From an uncultured Fretibacterium sp. (lineage in GTDB: Bacteria > Synergistota > Synergistia > Synergistales > Aminobacteriaceae), in assembly GCA_946186205.1 (NCBI GenBank), contig CAMHMH010000001.1:620001-684000 (forward strand): 64,000 bases of DNA. Direction: 5' to 3'. How positions within the stretch are numbered: the first letter of the stretch is position 1; each line of letters opens with the position of its first letter. Shown here piece by piece: positions 17,924-26,529 of this stretch. A program made the translations under genes and the position numbers. Below the pieces are notes generated by a model. The model made no database searches. It had not been told where the DNA came from and worked only from the letters and a program-made list of their open reading frames with translations.

Positions 17924-17951
17924 TTTTCACGCCTCATTATCATTTTTTGTG

Positions 17952-18004
17952 ATACGAAAGATATTATATTTCCCGTTTCGGTGATAGCAAACCGCGTATA
18001 TAAT
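17952..18004. promoter_or_regulatory. Divergent promoters and possible LysR operator
   Basis: Minus strand: TTGCTA, 16 bases, TATAAT (17968-17963) for the LysR gene. Plus strand: TATAAT at 17999-18004 for the DUF6282 gene with a weak -35 (TTTCGG, spacing 17). The imperfect inverted pair TACGAAA (17953-17959) and TTTCGGTG (17976-17983) lies across both and could be the LysR site. Confidence 0.5.
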
Positions 18005-18044
18005 TCCATCATTCCACAAAAATATTAACTAGGGGGCTAAAGAC

Positions 18045-18914
18045 ATGCCGGAAGTGTCATTAAATGGCGTATGCGACATGCACGTTCACACAAACCCGGA
18101 CTTGAGGCTCAGAGCGTATAACGATTTCGAGCTGGCAGAGGCGGCAATACGAGTCGGAGCGCGGGCAATCGTCATCAAATCACATCAGGGGTTCACAGCA
18201 AACCGGGCATTCCTCACGAATGAATACGTCAGGAAAATTCACGGGGAAAATACCGGCTTCACAATGTACGGTTCTGTAACAATGAACAAATCAATCGGCG
18301 GCATAAATCCTTCAGCGGTTGAGACTGCGTTGAAGCTCGGAGCAAAAGTTGTATGGCTTCCGACTCAGTCAGCAAAGAATCACATTCACCGAATGGGCAA
18401 AGACCCTTCAGCGGGCGTTGATATTGTCATAGGCTGGAAGGTTGTCCCGGAACTGCTTGAAGTTTTCAAGATGGTGAAAGATTACGACGCTGTATTGGGC
18501 ACTGCTCACTGCTCGCCGGAAGAAGCGTTTGTTGTGATTGAGGCGGCAAGGAACGCGGGAGTCAAAAAGATTGTTCTCACTCATCCGGAATGGTGGATTG
18601 TCGGAATGTCGCACGAGGATCAAATCAGAGCCGTGAAAGATTATGACGTTATCCTCGAAAGGTGCTACGCTCAGAACATGGGCGGGGGTAAATACAAGTC
18701 AAATCTCCCGGACAACCTCGAAATCATAAAGAAGGTCGGCTACAAAAATGTTATGGTCGACACTGACGGAGGACAGACGGAGAATCCTCACTGGGAGATC
18801 GCGCTGAAAGAGTACATGCAGTATCTTGCTGACAACGGCATCCCGGAGGAGCATATATACTACATGACGCGGACAATACCGTATAGCTTGCTCGGCATAA
18901 AGGAGGCTGAATAG
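18045..18914 (+). CDS. DUF6282 amidohydrolase-like protein
   Basis: A 289-residue cytoplasmic protein with the metal-binding start CDMHVHTNPDL (His13, His15) of the amidohydrolase fold and later TAHCSPEEA and VLTHPEWW, which could supply further ligands. This fits the DUF6282 family, whose substrates are unknown. It is the first gene of a pair with the MatC carrier and is divergent from a LysR regulator. I infer a hydrolase for a carboxylate or cyclic amide imported by MatC. The ATG follows AGGGGGC. Confidence 0.82.
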   Translation: MPEVSLNGVCDMHVHTNPDLRLRAYNDFELAEAAIRVGARAIVIKSHQGFTANRAFLTNEYVRKIHGENTGFTMYGSVTMNKSIGGINPSAVETALKLGAKVVWLPTQSAKNHIHRMGKDPSAGVDIVIGWKVVPELLEVFKMVKDYDAVLGTAHCSPEEAFVVIEAARNAGVKKIVLTHPEWWIVGMSHEDQIRAVKDYDVILERCYAQNMGGGKYKSNLPDNLEIIKKVGYKNVMVDTDGGQTENPHWEIALKEYMQYLADNGIPEEHIYYMTRTIPYSLLGIKEAE

Positions 18915-18916
18915 TC

Positions 18917-20242
18917 ATGACTGAGGCAGGATTGAGTCTCGCGATAATAATCTGCATAGCGGTCGCGATAATTCTCGGATACAAGACTGGCATCAACACG
19001 GGTCTGTTCTGCATGGTTTTTGCTTACGTGATCGGCTGCTTTGTGATGGGTCTCAAGCCCTCGCAGGTGATTGGCTTCTGGCCTGTCAACACGATGTTTG
19101 TCATATTGTCGGTCTCACTCTTCTACAACTTTGCTGCGATAAATGGAACTCTCGAAAAATTGTCTGGCGCACTGCTTTATGCCTGCCGTAAATTTCCCGG
19201 AATGCTTCCTTTTGCGCTGTTTGCTGTTGCTGTGATACTCTCGATAATGGGAGCTACATTCTTCACGGTGATGGCGTTCATGGCACCGATAACGCTTGCG
19301 ATTTGCGACGAGGCTAACATGGACAAATTAACGGGAGGAGTCGCGATTAACTGCGGGGCTTTGGCGGGCGGAAATTTCCCAACGTCAAATTTGGGCGTGA
19401 TATTCAGGGGGCTTGCTGATAATGCTTACGAGGCTGACAAAACGTTAAAGGCTGTCGACAGTTTCAGCATGGAAATGAAAATTTTTGTTTACGCTGTAAT
19501 CTTCTCGGTGATAATAATAGCTGTGTTTCGTTTCTGCCTTCCTTCAAATTGGCATATAGGGAAGGGCGTAACATTCTCAAAGCCTGAACCTTTCGACAAA
19601 AAGCAGCGTCAGACATTCACACTGATGATATTGATGATGATAGTATTGCTTGCGTTCCCGATTCTGAAAATGATAATGCCCGGCAACGCGACAATCTCAG
19701 CACTGAACAGCAAGATAGATGTCGGACTTGTGGGAATAATTTTCGCGGTTATAGCCCTGTTGATGAAACTTGCGCCGCAGAAGGAAGCAATAGCCCGCGT
19801 GCCCTGGAACACAATAATCATGATTGCTGGCGCGGGAATGTTAATCGCAGTAGCAGTTAAGGCCGGAACGATTCATATGCTTTCGTCGTGGATAAGCTCA
19901 AATGTAGCAGTAGCGTTAGTGCCGATAGCGTTCAGCATTGTTGCGGCGTTCATGTCATTCTTCAGCTCGACAACGGGAGTCGTTGCGCCGGCGTTGTTCC
20001 CTCTGATACCAGCCCTCGCAGCGTCAACGGGACTCAGTGCTGAATCACTTTTTGCGTGCACGGTATTGGGAGCGCAGAGCAGTGCGATTAGTCCGTTCTC
20101 ATCGGGCGGGAGTCTGATTATGGCCTCATGCGGAAAAGAGGACGAACGGGTCAGCGTCTTCAACAGATTGTTATTCCTGGCCGTGCCTGTGAGCGTGATA
20201 TTGTGCGCGGCGTTCAATTATGTGATAAGCACGATGCTATAG
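18917..20242 (+). CDS. MatC-type dicarboxylate carrier (SLC13-like permease)
   Basis: A 441-residue membrane protein with about twelve helices. It resembles the MatC/malonate-carrier group: ING-T-LEKLSGALLYACRKFPGMLPFALFA is followed by AGGNFPTSNLGVIFRGLA, and repeats ending in SSTTGVVAPALFPL and GAQSSAISPFSSGGSLI give the twofold ion-transporter symmetry. The substrate is probably a small dicarboxylate but cannot be fixed from sequence. The ATG follows AAGGAGG, two bases after the DUF6282 stop; a strong terminator follows. Confidence 0.85.
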   Translation: MTEAGLSLAIIICIAVAIILGYKTGINTGLFCMVFAYVIGCFVMGLKPSQVIGFWPVNTMFVILSVSLFYNFAAINGTLEKLSGALLYACRKFPGMLPFALFAVAVILSIMGATFFTVMAFMAPITLAICDEANMDKLTGGVAINCGALAGGNFPTSNLGVIFRGLADNAYEADKTLKAVDSFSMEMKIFVYAVIFSVIIIAVFRFCLPSNWHIGKGVTFSKPEPFDKKQRQTFTLMILMMIVLLAFPILKMIMPGNATISALNSKIDVGLVGIIFAVIALLMKLAPQKEAIARVPWNTIIMIAGAGMLIAVAVKAGTIHMLSSWISSNVAVALVPIAFSIVAAFMSFFSSTTGVVAPALFPLIPALAASTGLSAESLFACTVLGAQSSAISPFSSGGSLIMASCGKEDERVSVFNRLLFLAVPVSVILCAAFNYVISTML

Positions 20243-20261
20243 AGTTTGTGATAAATAGAAA

Positions 20262-20299
20262 GCCTCCCCGCGTTTTGTGAGGAGGCATTTTTTTTTTTT
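20262..20299 (+). terminator. Strong terminator after matC-like gene
   Basis: GCCTCC (20262-20267) pairs with GGAGGC (20281-20286) and is followed by A and twelve T. Confidence 0.9.
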
Positions 20300-20347
20300 G
20301 CTGACTGCTTTTCGTGTTGCAATGTTTTTTGTTACTGGTTGCTACGT

Positions 20348-21817
20348 TCACATCTTGAAGGGTATATCCGGCAACGTGAGCTTTTGACCCGGCGTATATT
20401 TCCCCGTAATGCTGAGTCCCTCATGAACCTTTGCGGCCATGTCAGGAACATCACCGACAGCATAAGCCCCCGTAACAGCATTCATTGCGAGCGCGCCGCC
20501 AGTTTTGAGCGTGAGAGTTTCCGCCTGAATCATGTCTGCTTTGATCTGATTCCACAAAGGACTCTTGCTGCCTCCCTCAGTGATTATGACTCTGTCGACA
20601 GGAGTCCCGGCCATGCGCGAACGTTCCGCAATCTCTGAATACTCGCCCGCTATAGCCTCAAGGACAGCCCGCCACAGCACAAATTGATTCGTGTTCATTC
20701 CCATGTTGATGAAGCAGCCGTGAACGTCCCGGAATCCTTCAGGCCCTCCCGTTAGCCAGGGAAGGAATCTGACTCCCTCCGAGCCTGCCGGAATATCTTT
20801 CGCGCCCTCGCTGAGAAAATCATAGTACGAGTCATCCCCGGCTTTGTTGCACACATTATCCCTGAACCAGCGCAGAGCGAGTCCCCCCGTACGCACAAAG
20901 CCCCAGTAAAAATATGTGCCGGGAAGAGTCCCGCTGTTGAAGATGAGTCCGCTGCCTTTTTTGCTGAGACCGGGAATGATTCCGCCCGTTGAAATGCAGA
21001 ACATCGAACACGTTCCGGCGACATCAACCGCATGGCCGGGTTCATGAACTCCGCAGGCAAGAAGCGACTGCATAGTGTCTCCTGCGCCCGCACAAATCGG
21101 AGTGCCTTCCGGGAATCCTGTAGCCTTTGCGCATTCAGACGAGAGTCCGCCGATAATGTCCCAAGGCTTGACGATTCGAGGCATAAGCTCACGATTGATT
21201 CCGAGAATGCCGAGCTGCTCATCTGACCATGATTTTTTTGCGACATCATAGCCGAGTCCCCATCCTGACATCGCGCCCCAGTCTATGAAAGCGTCATCAG
21301 CTTTGAGTCCCGCAAGGTGCATGAGGATATACGGAGCGTTGTGGATGAACTTTTTGATTTTGCCAGCGTTGGGAGAATTTTTGAGAAGCCATCTTGCATG
21401 TAACGCCGGGAACAAACATAACGGCTCCGGGTTTCCTGTCTCATTCGCCCAAATGTCGAGATTGAGTGCTGAAAGATTGTCTGCATCTTCCTGCGTTCGT
21501 GAGTCCAAGTAGTTGATGTAGGGAGTGATTGCCCGGCCGTTTTCGTCAGCCCCGGCGATCCCGCAGATGATTCCATCGCCCATGACCGCGCGCACTGTTG
21601 AAGGATCAATATTTTTCCCGCGCATAATCTCCGAGCATTTCGCCATACCCTTCAAGGCGAGCCGCAAATATTCTTCAACGTCCATCTCAACCCATCCCGG
21701 ATTGGGATAATTCAGCGTTGTGGGATTCACATCAACAGCTACTTGATTCCCTTCCTCATCATAAACTGCAACCTTCACGCTTTGAGTCCCCGCGTCAAAA
21801 CATATATAGTGTTTCAT
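20348..21817 (-). CDS. FGGY-family carbohydrate kinase (xylulokinase-like)
   Basis: ATP-dependent sugar kinase of 489 residues. It has the N-terminal phosphate-1 loop FDAGTQSVKVAVYDEEG, YLDSRTQ, FIDWGAMSGWGL, AGAGDTMQSLLACG and the C-terminal ITEGGSKSPLWNQIKADM. The pattern is closest to xylulokinases, but FGGY substrates are hard to call without a close relative. The ATG follows GCAGGAGGTT. It has no sugar transporter beside it. I saw no clear promoter in the 110 bases upstream, which mostly hold the terminator of the next gene. Confidence 0.87.
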   Translation of the reverse strand: MKHYICFDAGTQSVKVAVYDEEGNQVAVDVNPTTLNYPNPGWVEMDVEEYLRLALKGMAKCSEIMRGKNIDPSTVRAVMGDGIICGIAGADENGRAITPYINYLDSRTQEDADNLSALNLDIWANETGNPEPLCLFPALHARWLLKNSPNAGKIKKFIHNAPYILMHLAGLKADDAFIDWGAMSGWGLGYDVAKKSWSDEQLGILGINRELMPRIVKPWDIIGGLSSECAKATGFPEGTPICAGAGDTMQSLLACGVHEPGHAVDVAGTCSMFCISTGGIIPGLSKKGSGLIFNSGTLPGTYFYWGFVRTGGLALRWFRDNVCNKAGDDSYYDFLSEGAKDIPAGSEGVRFLPWLTGGPEGFRDVHGCFINMGMNTNQFVLWRAVLEAIAGEYSEIAERSRMAGTPVDRVIITEGGSKSPLWNQIKADMIQAETLTLKTGGALAMNAVTGAYAVGDVPDMAAKVHEGLSITGKYTPGQKLTLPDIPFKM

Positions 21818-21850
21818 CTATCAAACCTCCTGCGGCAATTATACGCCCAT

Positions 21851-21890
21851 AAAAAACGCCCTCCCCGTTCACTCTCGAACAAGGAGGACG
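21851..21890 (-). terminator. Terminator of the Synergist-CTERM gene
   Basis: On the minus strand CGTCCTCC pairs with GGAGGGCG across an 18-base loop (one G-T wobble), followed by TTTTTT. Confidence 0.8.
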
Positions 21891-21928
21891 CTGTTATTAA
21901 TGCTTAGTATGTACGTTTCTGCGTTGTA

Positions 21929-24124
21929 CTACTTTTTGCGTGCTGCGATAAATGCTCCGAGTACTGCGAGTGCGAATACTGCGCTTCCTGCTGAGCATCC
22001 GCCGCTTGAACTGCCTACGCCGTAATCAAGGGGGGCTGAGCCTGACTTAGTACCGAATACAGTACCTACATCCCTCTTTACGGATGTCTTTGCCCTGTCA
22101 CCGCTCACTGTGGGAAGTACAGAAAGCGTTACCGTGCGCCCGGTATCTCTCTGAGCGATCTCGGAGGGAGTAAGGGTGATTGTAGCTTTTCTGCTGGTCT
22201 GGCCTGTTATTGAAGCTACATCGGAGGCCGCAACCGTTTTGACTATCCCGCTGTACCCCTGAACAGTGATCTCCCAGCTGACAACATCAAAGTTCAGTTC
22301 CACTTCTGCGCTGGTTGTGGCTGCGTTGAAGGCTGGCTTCTTTGCAAATCCGGCATCCAGAATTGTGCCGCTGGCATTGACGTAGCCTTTGCTAACGAGA
22401 GCTTCAATCACGTCATCCGCAGTAGTTGTGCCGCCGCCCTCATGGCCTGACTCTGTTGCCTCTACGACAAGCGCGGGCTTTGAGATCGTTACTGCTGCTG
22501 CCTCAAACTCTGACGCTGCTACAACTGCACCGTTTGCTACCTCGAATACAAGGTAAGCCGCAAGTCCGTTCTTGATTACTTTTCCGTCGGAAATAGCCGT
22601 GAAATTGCCATCTGACTCCGTATAGACTACTGCCTTTGCTGCACCGCCCTCGCTTACACCGTTGGCATAAAACGCAGGTATACCGACCTTATCAGCGGAA
22701 GCGGGAGGCGTTGTGTCAAACGTAATCTTTGCGACATATGCACCGTCCGCAACGTTCTCTAACACAGGAAGTGCACAGACATAAATGAGATTGTTTGCTG
22801 CCATGTAGGACTTCTCAGTGTCTGATGCCGCCCATGTAGCTGTTGTTGAAGCCGCTGTAATAGGAAGTGTATCAAGGCTCTTGCCGTATAAGCTGCTGAT
22901 GCTTACTACGACTGCGTCATCAACTATAGGATCAAAAGTAGCTGTCTTGTTGACTTGTACTGTCTCAACTTTAGTCTCTGCAACTTCAACGCTGGCAACT
23001 GTCTCTGACCCTGTGTTTGCATCAAATGAAGCTTCCTCTGCTGCTGTTACTTCTGTCGTAATGATAGGCTCATACTCTGCGCCTTCCTCAACGTAAACGA
23101 TTGCTGTAAGTACGCCTGCATCCGCGCTTCCTGTGCCGTCGGGGATAACATCAGCCTGTGTGCCGGTGCTGTCAATGAATATTGCCTCATTTCCGCCGGT
23201 CGTATCTGCTGCAAAGAAAGAAGATGATACTAATAATGCACCTGTTCCGAGAACCTTGCCCATATCAAGGCCGGGCTTCTTGCCGTAAAACGCCTTGTTG
23301 AACTTGGGAAGGTCAAAAGGCTGAAGTCCTGACTGTGCTGCTTTGATCGGCGGAACAACTCCTATTGCTCTCTTGGTGTTGTTGCCGCTCTTCTGCTTCA
23401 GTCTTGCCGCTGCCCTTCTGAGGTTCGCCTCGTTAGCCGCCGCGCTTCCGCTCGCATCATAGTTCACTGACTCAACAACAGTAATATTGTCTGCCTCTTT
23501 AACTTGTGCGGTTGCGATTGACGGTATCCCGAGCAAATTTCTCAGAGTCTGAGCAAGCTTAACAGCAGCTTCCTCGACTACAGTCTGCTGCACTGAAGGC
23601 TTCACGATTTCTGCAGGAGTTACTATTGCAGCGATTGTAATGTTGATAACCTTTACCTGTGCAACTACAACCGGCGTTATCGTCTTAACTTCCTCTGTTT
23701 TCGTTTCAGCAGCCTTTGAACCGCCGCCGGCAACCTTATCTCCCTCAGAAACCGGTACTGTTACGTTCACGGTGATTGTTACCCGTGCTGTGTCAGTAGC
23801 TGTTCCGCCGTGTCCTGCTTCCGGCCCTGAGAATGTCTCGGTTACCATAGCAACCACGCGCTCAGACGTTGCTGATGTTATCGTCGAAGCGGGTGAAATT
23901 GTTACTGCCCCCGTCGATGCGTTCACCGTTGCCCATGCAGGCCCTGAGACTTTGCTGTAGGACAGTGTACCGTTATGCGATGCTGTGCCTGTCAAAGTTA
24001 CCGTTGTTGTTCTGCCTCTCTCCACTGTAACGCTCGTGGAGTCGGCCGTGAGTGATGTAGCTGAAGCAATGCCCGCAACTGAAAGCATTGCGACAACTAA
24101 CATTAACGCAAAAAACTTCTTCAT
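21929..24124 (-). CDS. Large surface protein with Synergist-CTERM sorting tail
   Basis: A 731-residue exported protein. The ATG at 24124 follows AAGGAG; a signal peptide comes first (FALMLVVAMLSVAGIASA). Residues about 25-125 form an Ig/cadherin-like putative domain (VERGRTTTVTLTGTASHNGT with VTISPAS). The rest is Ala/Val/Thr-rich with few hydrophobic blocks, as in secreted repeat proteins. It ends in YGVGSSSGGCSAG, a hydrophobic helix and AARKK, the Synergist-CTERM pattern predicted to direct sorting and possibly lipid attachment at the Cys. It has its own strong promoter and terminator, so it may be abundant. This tail is the best taxonomic marker in the window. Confidence 0.88.
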   Translation of the reverse strand: MKKFFALMLVVAMLSVAGIASATSLTADSTSVTVERGRTTTVTLTGTASHNGTLSYSKVSGPAWATVNASTGAVTISPASTITSATSERVVAMVTETFSGPEAGHGGTATDTARVTITVNVTVPVSEGDKVAGGGSKAAETKTEEVKTITPVVVAQVKVINITIAAIVTPAEIVKPSVQQTVVEEAAVKLAQTLRNLLGIPSIATAQVKEADNITVVESVNYDASGSAAANEANLRRAAARLKQKSGNNTKRAIGVVPPIKAAQSGLQPFDLPKFNKAFYGKKPGLDMGKVLGTGALLVSSSFFAADTTGGNEAIFIDSTGTQADVIPDGTGSADAGVLTAIVYVEEGAEYEPIITTEVTAAEEASFDANTGSETVASVEVAETKVETVQVNKTATFDPIVDDAVVVSISSLYGKSLDTLPITAASTTATWAASDTEKSYMAANNLIYVCALPVLENVADGAYVAKITFDTTPPASADKVGIPAFYANGVSEGGAAKAVVYTESDGNFTAISDGKVIKNGLAAYLVFEVANGAVVAASEFEAAAVTISKPALVVEATESGHEGGGTTTADDVIEALVSKGYVNASGTILDAGFAKKPAFNAATTSAEVELNFDVVSWEITVQGYSGIVKTVAASDVASITGQTSRKATITLTPSEIAQRDTGRTVTLSVLPTVSGDRAKTSVKRDVGTVFGTKSGSAPLDYGVGSSSGGCSAGSAVFALAVLGAFIAARKK

Positions 24125-24203
24125 GAAAGAAAAGCACTCCTTCCAAAAAATAATAAAAACTTGTGGTGCGAAACTAAGTAATACACGCAGAACTACATTG
24201 CAC

Positions 24204-24231
24204 ATTTTACACCGTGTTGTTACCTTGTCAA
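24204..24231 (-). promoter_or_regulatory. Strong promoter of the Synergist-CTERM gene
   Basis: On the minus strand TTGACA, 16 bases, TAAAAT; the leader to the ATG at 24124 is about 70 bases and AT-rich. Confidence 0.8.
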
Positions 24232-24294
24232 CAAATCCGCGAAAAAACTTTGTATCTTTTTCCCCGTATAATTACGCAGACAAAATCCATCTTC

Positions 24295-24735
24295 CTATTT
24301 AAAGGATGACCGCAAAATATTCGGCAGTGTTCCATCGTTCTGAAGCTGCTTGATCAGTTCCGCCCTTCTCGGTGTACCTGCGTCGTAGAGTTCCGCGAGC
24401 TTGCATTTCACCATTGAGGCACGGCGCGAGTTCGGGTAAGTCTTCAGGCATAATTCCAGAGTCTCTTGCGCTTCCTTCCTCATTTCCTCCGGGAATCCCT
24501 CAAGGTACAAGTCAGCAAGATCCCAATACGCCGACTCGCCCTCTTCCGTTCCTTTGCACCTTTCAGCAATCTTCTTCAATATGGCCTCGCGCTCTGAAGG
24601 GTCAGCATTCGCGCCCAAAGTATTCAGCTCAACGCGCATTATCATTCCTTCACGTTCTATTGAGGCAATGTCCGCGCCGTATGAACACACCGGCATTATG
24701 AGGATTGAGAGCAGCGCAAAAATTTTTATCTTCAA
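24295..24735 (-). CDS. Small exported TPR-like protein
   Basis: A 146-residue protein of unknown function. A signal peptide (IFALLSILIMPVCSYGA) is followed by helices with a TPR-like rhythm (ESAYWDLADLYLEGF, then ETLELCLKTYPNSRRASMVKCKLAELY). The Cys in PVCSYG is not a clear lipobox. It starts on the base after the ugd stop, so it is cotranscribed with ugd, and its ribosome site must lie in the ugd end. It may be a periplasmic helper in envelope or sugar export; that is a guess from position. Confidence 0.75.
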   Translation of the reverse strand: MKIKIFALLSILIMPVCSYGADIASIEREGMIMRVELNTLGANADPSEREAILKKIAERCKGTEEGESAYWDLADLYLEGFPEEMRKEAQETLELCLKTYPNSRRASMVKCKLAELYDAGTPRRAELIKQLQNDGTLPNILRSSFK

Positions 24736-26061
24736 CTATATATTCACCTCCGGCCTTCCTACTGATGTATAGGAAAATCCTTTGCGTTTCATTTCACCGG
24801 GGGAATAAAGATTCCTTCCGTCAACAATCAGCGGGTTGTTCATCAAATTTTTCATGCGGTCAAAATCGGGCTTGCGGTAAATGTCCCACTCAGTCATGAC
24901 TGCGAGAGCGTCAGCACCGTTCACAGCGTCGTACATATCCGGGACGTACACGAGTCCTTTTCTTTCACCCAAAACCGAGCGAGTCTCATCTATTGCGCGC
25001 GGGTCTGAAGCCTGGACTCTTGCGCCTGAGTCGAGAAGCGAACGTATTAACACCTGCGCGGGGGCTTCCCTTGTGTCTGAAGTTTTCGGCTTGAATGAGA
25101 GTCCCCAGACAGCTATCACTTTTCCTGCGAGCGAGTCGAATTTTGCTGACAGTTTTGCGAACATGGCCGCTTTTGCGTTCTCGTTCACGTCGTCGACAGC
25201 CGTCAAAATCTGAGGCTCATAACCTGCTGCCCTCGCGAAATCACGCAATGCCCGGACATCTTTCGGGAAGCATGAACCGCCGTAACCGCACCCGGCATTG
25301 AGGAACTTTTTGCCGATACGCTCATCGAGTCCGATTCCCCTTCTCACGCTCTCAACGTCAGCACCTACATGTTCACAGATTCCGGCGATCTCGTTCATGA
25401 ATGAGATTCTCGTGGCAAGCATGGCATTTGCGGCGTATTTCGACATCTCAGCAGAAACGGTGTCCATTGCGATTAATTTTCCCGGTTCAAGGAATGAATA
25501 TAGCTCCTCAAGAATCATCCTGCCTTCCTGCGAGTCAGTGCCAATAATCACCCTGTCAGGCTCAAGAAAGTCATTCAGTGATGATCCTTCGCGCAGAAAT
25601 TCGGGGTTAGAGGCCATGAATAATTTGTGCGGAACTTTCCGGGCTTCAAGCTCTGAGGAAATAATTTCGCGGACTCGTTTGTTCGTTCCTGCCGGGACTG
25701 TTGACTTCACGACAGCAAGGAGATCACCTGACATACCCGCGCCGATGTCATGAGCTGCACTCTCAATGTATGACATGTTCGCGCTTCCGTCGGGATTCTG
25801 AGGAGTTCCCACGCAGATAAAACACGCCTCCGCACCTACGAGGGCTTCTTCTGTTGAGCCTGTGAAGGAAAGCCGGCCTTCATTCATGTTGCGCTTCATC
25901 ATCTCTTCAAGTCCCGGCTCATAGAAAGGTACGATTCCTTTTCGCAGCTTTTCGACTCTCCCGGCGTTCACGTCAACGCACACTACATTATTTCCGTATC
26001 GCGCAAGGCATGTACCAGTAACGAGTCCGACATAGCCCGTGCCGATTACAGCAAGTTTCAA
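24736..26061 (-). CDS. ugd: UDP-glucose 6-dehydrogenase
   Basis: Oxidises UDP-glucose twice to UDP-glucuronate for polysaccharide synthesis. The 441 residues open with the NAD loop IGTGYVGLVTGTCLARYG, then show VGTPQNPDGSANMSYIES, KSTVPAGTN, the catalytic cysteine in AGCGYGGSCFPKDVRAL and GLSFKPKTSDTREAPA. Length fits the family. The TTG start follows TAGGAGT. A weak promoter (TTGCCA, 15 bases, TATAAT at 26106-26101) lies about 40 bases upstream. The product would feed the sugar genes at 38-41 kb. Confidence 0.96.
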   Translation of the reverse strand: MKLAVIGTGYVGLVTGTCLARYGNNVVCVDVNAGRVEKLRKGIVPFYEPGLEEMMKRNMNEGRLSFTGSTEEALVGAEACFICVGTPQNPDGSANMSYIESAAHDIGAGMSGDLLAVVKSTVPAGTNKRVREIISSELEARKVPHKLFMASNPEFLREGSSLNDFLEPDRVIIGTDSQEGRMILEELYSFLEPGKLIAMDTVSAEMSKYAANAMLATRISFMNEIAGICEHVGADVESVRRGIGLDERIGKKFLNAGCGYGGSCFPKDVRALRDFARAAGYEPQILTAVDDVNENAKAAMFAKLSAKFDSLAGKVIAVWGLSFKPKTSDTREAPAQVLIRSLLDSGARVQASDPRAIDETRSVLGERKGLVYVPDMYDAVNGADALAVMTEWDIYRKPDFDRMKNLMNNPLIVDGRNLYSPGEMKRKGFSYTSVGRPEVNI

Positions 26062-26100
26062 AATGAATCACTCCTAAAATTTCTGGGTTTTACGCTGAGA

Positions 26101-26127
26101 ATTATACACTTGATATTTGAATGGCAA
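26101..26127 (-). promoter_or_regulatory. Possible ugd promoter
   Basis: On the minus strand TTGCCA, 15 bases, TATAAT. The spacing is short by two bases, so the call is tentative. Confidence 0.4.
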
Positions 26128-26193
26128 GCTGAAACCGAGTCCGCTGAAAATGAATCGCTGATTTGATTCCGTGAAGCTCAGAACAGCGTCATA

Positions 26194-26230
26194 AATTGTA
26201 AACTACTTTTTATTATTCAAGTTTACAATT
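26194..26230. repeat. Inverted repeat upstream of ugd and the leader gene
   Basis: AATTGTAAACT (26194-26204) and AGTTTACAATT (26220-26230) are perfect 11-base arms around a 15-base AT-rich spacer. It lies between diverging transcription units. It could be an operator for a dimeric regulator; there is no T-run for a terminator. Confidence 0.7.
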
Positions 26231-26264
26231 AAATCCTGCGGGATATTTATTGCTTTAATGACTG

Positions 26265-26336
26265 TGATATAATTCGGCCATCTCAAAAAATACACAGCAG
26301 GAAGGATTGACATAATTTGAGCGAAATTAGTATAAT
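26265..26336 (+). promoter_or_regulatory. Two promoter-like sites before the methyltransferase leader
   Basis: First, an extended -10 (TGATATAAT, ending at 26273). Second, TTGACA (26307-26312), 18 bases, TATAAT (26331-26336), directly followed by the heptad array. The second site overlaps AGGAAGGA plus TTG and may instead be translation-start sequence. The gene-free part of this gap (26062-26316) also holds the inverted repeat and the ugd promoter. Confidence 0.45.
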
Positions 26337-26529
26337 GGCTCACGGCTCACGGCTCACGGCTCACGGCTCACGGCATAATTTATGTCAAAAATTAACCCTT
26401 TCTGAAAATTTCCCATTAAACACAAAACACAATAAGAAGAAGCAATCTGCTCTGTTGGGATTCGAGTCATTGAATCCGGCGAGGCATTTTTTGTTTTCTC
26501 TGAACATTGAGGAGGAACTGAGGCCATGA
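26317..26529 (+). CDS. Possible 70-residue leader ORF carrying a heptad array
   Basis: A weak gene candidate. TTG at 26317 lies 10 bases after a good ribosome site (AGGAAGGA). The frame runs through the 7-bp repeat (coding MAHGSRLTAHGSRHN) and ends in a TGA that overlaps the ATG of the methyltransferase gene (ATGA). The residues after the repeat (LSENFPLNTKHNKKKQ) do not look like a folded protein. It could be a coupling leader whose frame is set by repeat number, the remains of a broken 5' end, or chance. Confidence 0.3.
   Translation: MSEISIMAHGSRLTAHGSRHNLCQKLTLSENFPLNTKHNKKKQSALLGFESLNPARHFLFSLNIEEELRP
26337..26374 (-). repeat. Heptanucleotide array AGCCGTG (GGCTCAC on plus), about 5.4 copies
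   Basis: Five perfect GGCTCAC units plus GGC on the plus strand. ATAAT stands on both sides. The unit read on the minus strand, AGCCGTG, shares the AG-N5 form of the other three arrays in this window. Confidence 0.95.

Noticed and set aside
23640-23960. Open plus-strand frames inside the Synergist-CTERM gene
   Set aside because: The Ala/Val/Thr-rich coding strand has few stop-forming codons on its complement, so long antisense frames are expected.
26458-26492. Terminator or attenuator before the TylF-like gene
   Set aside because: The stem is only six A/T-rich pairs and nine bases separate it from the T-run; too weak to list as a feature.
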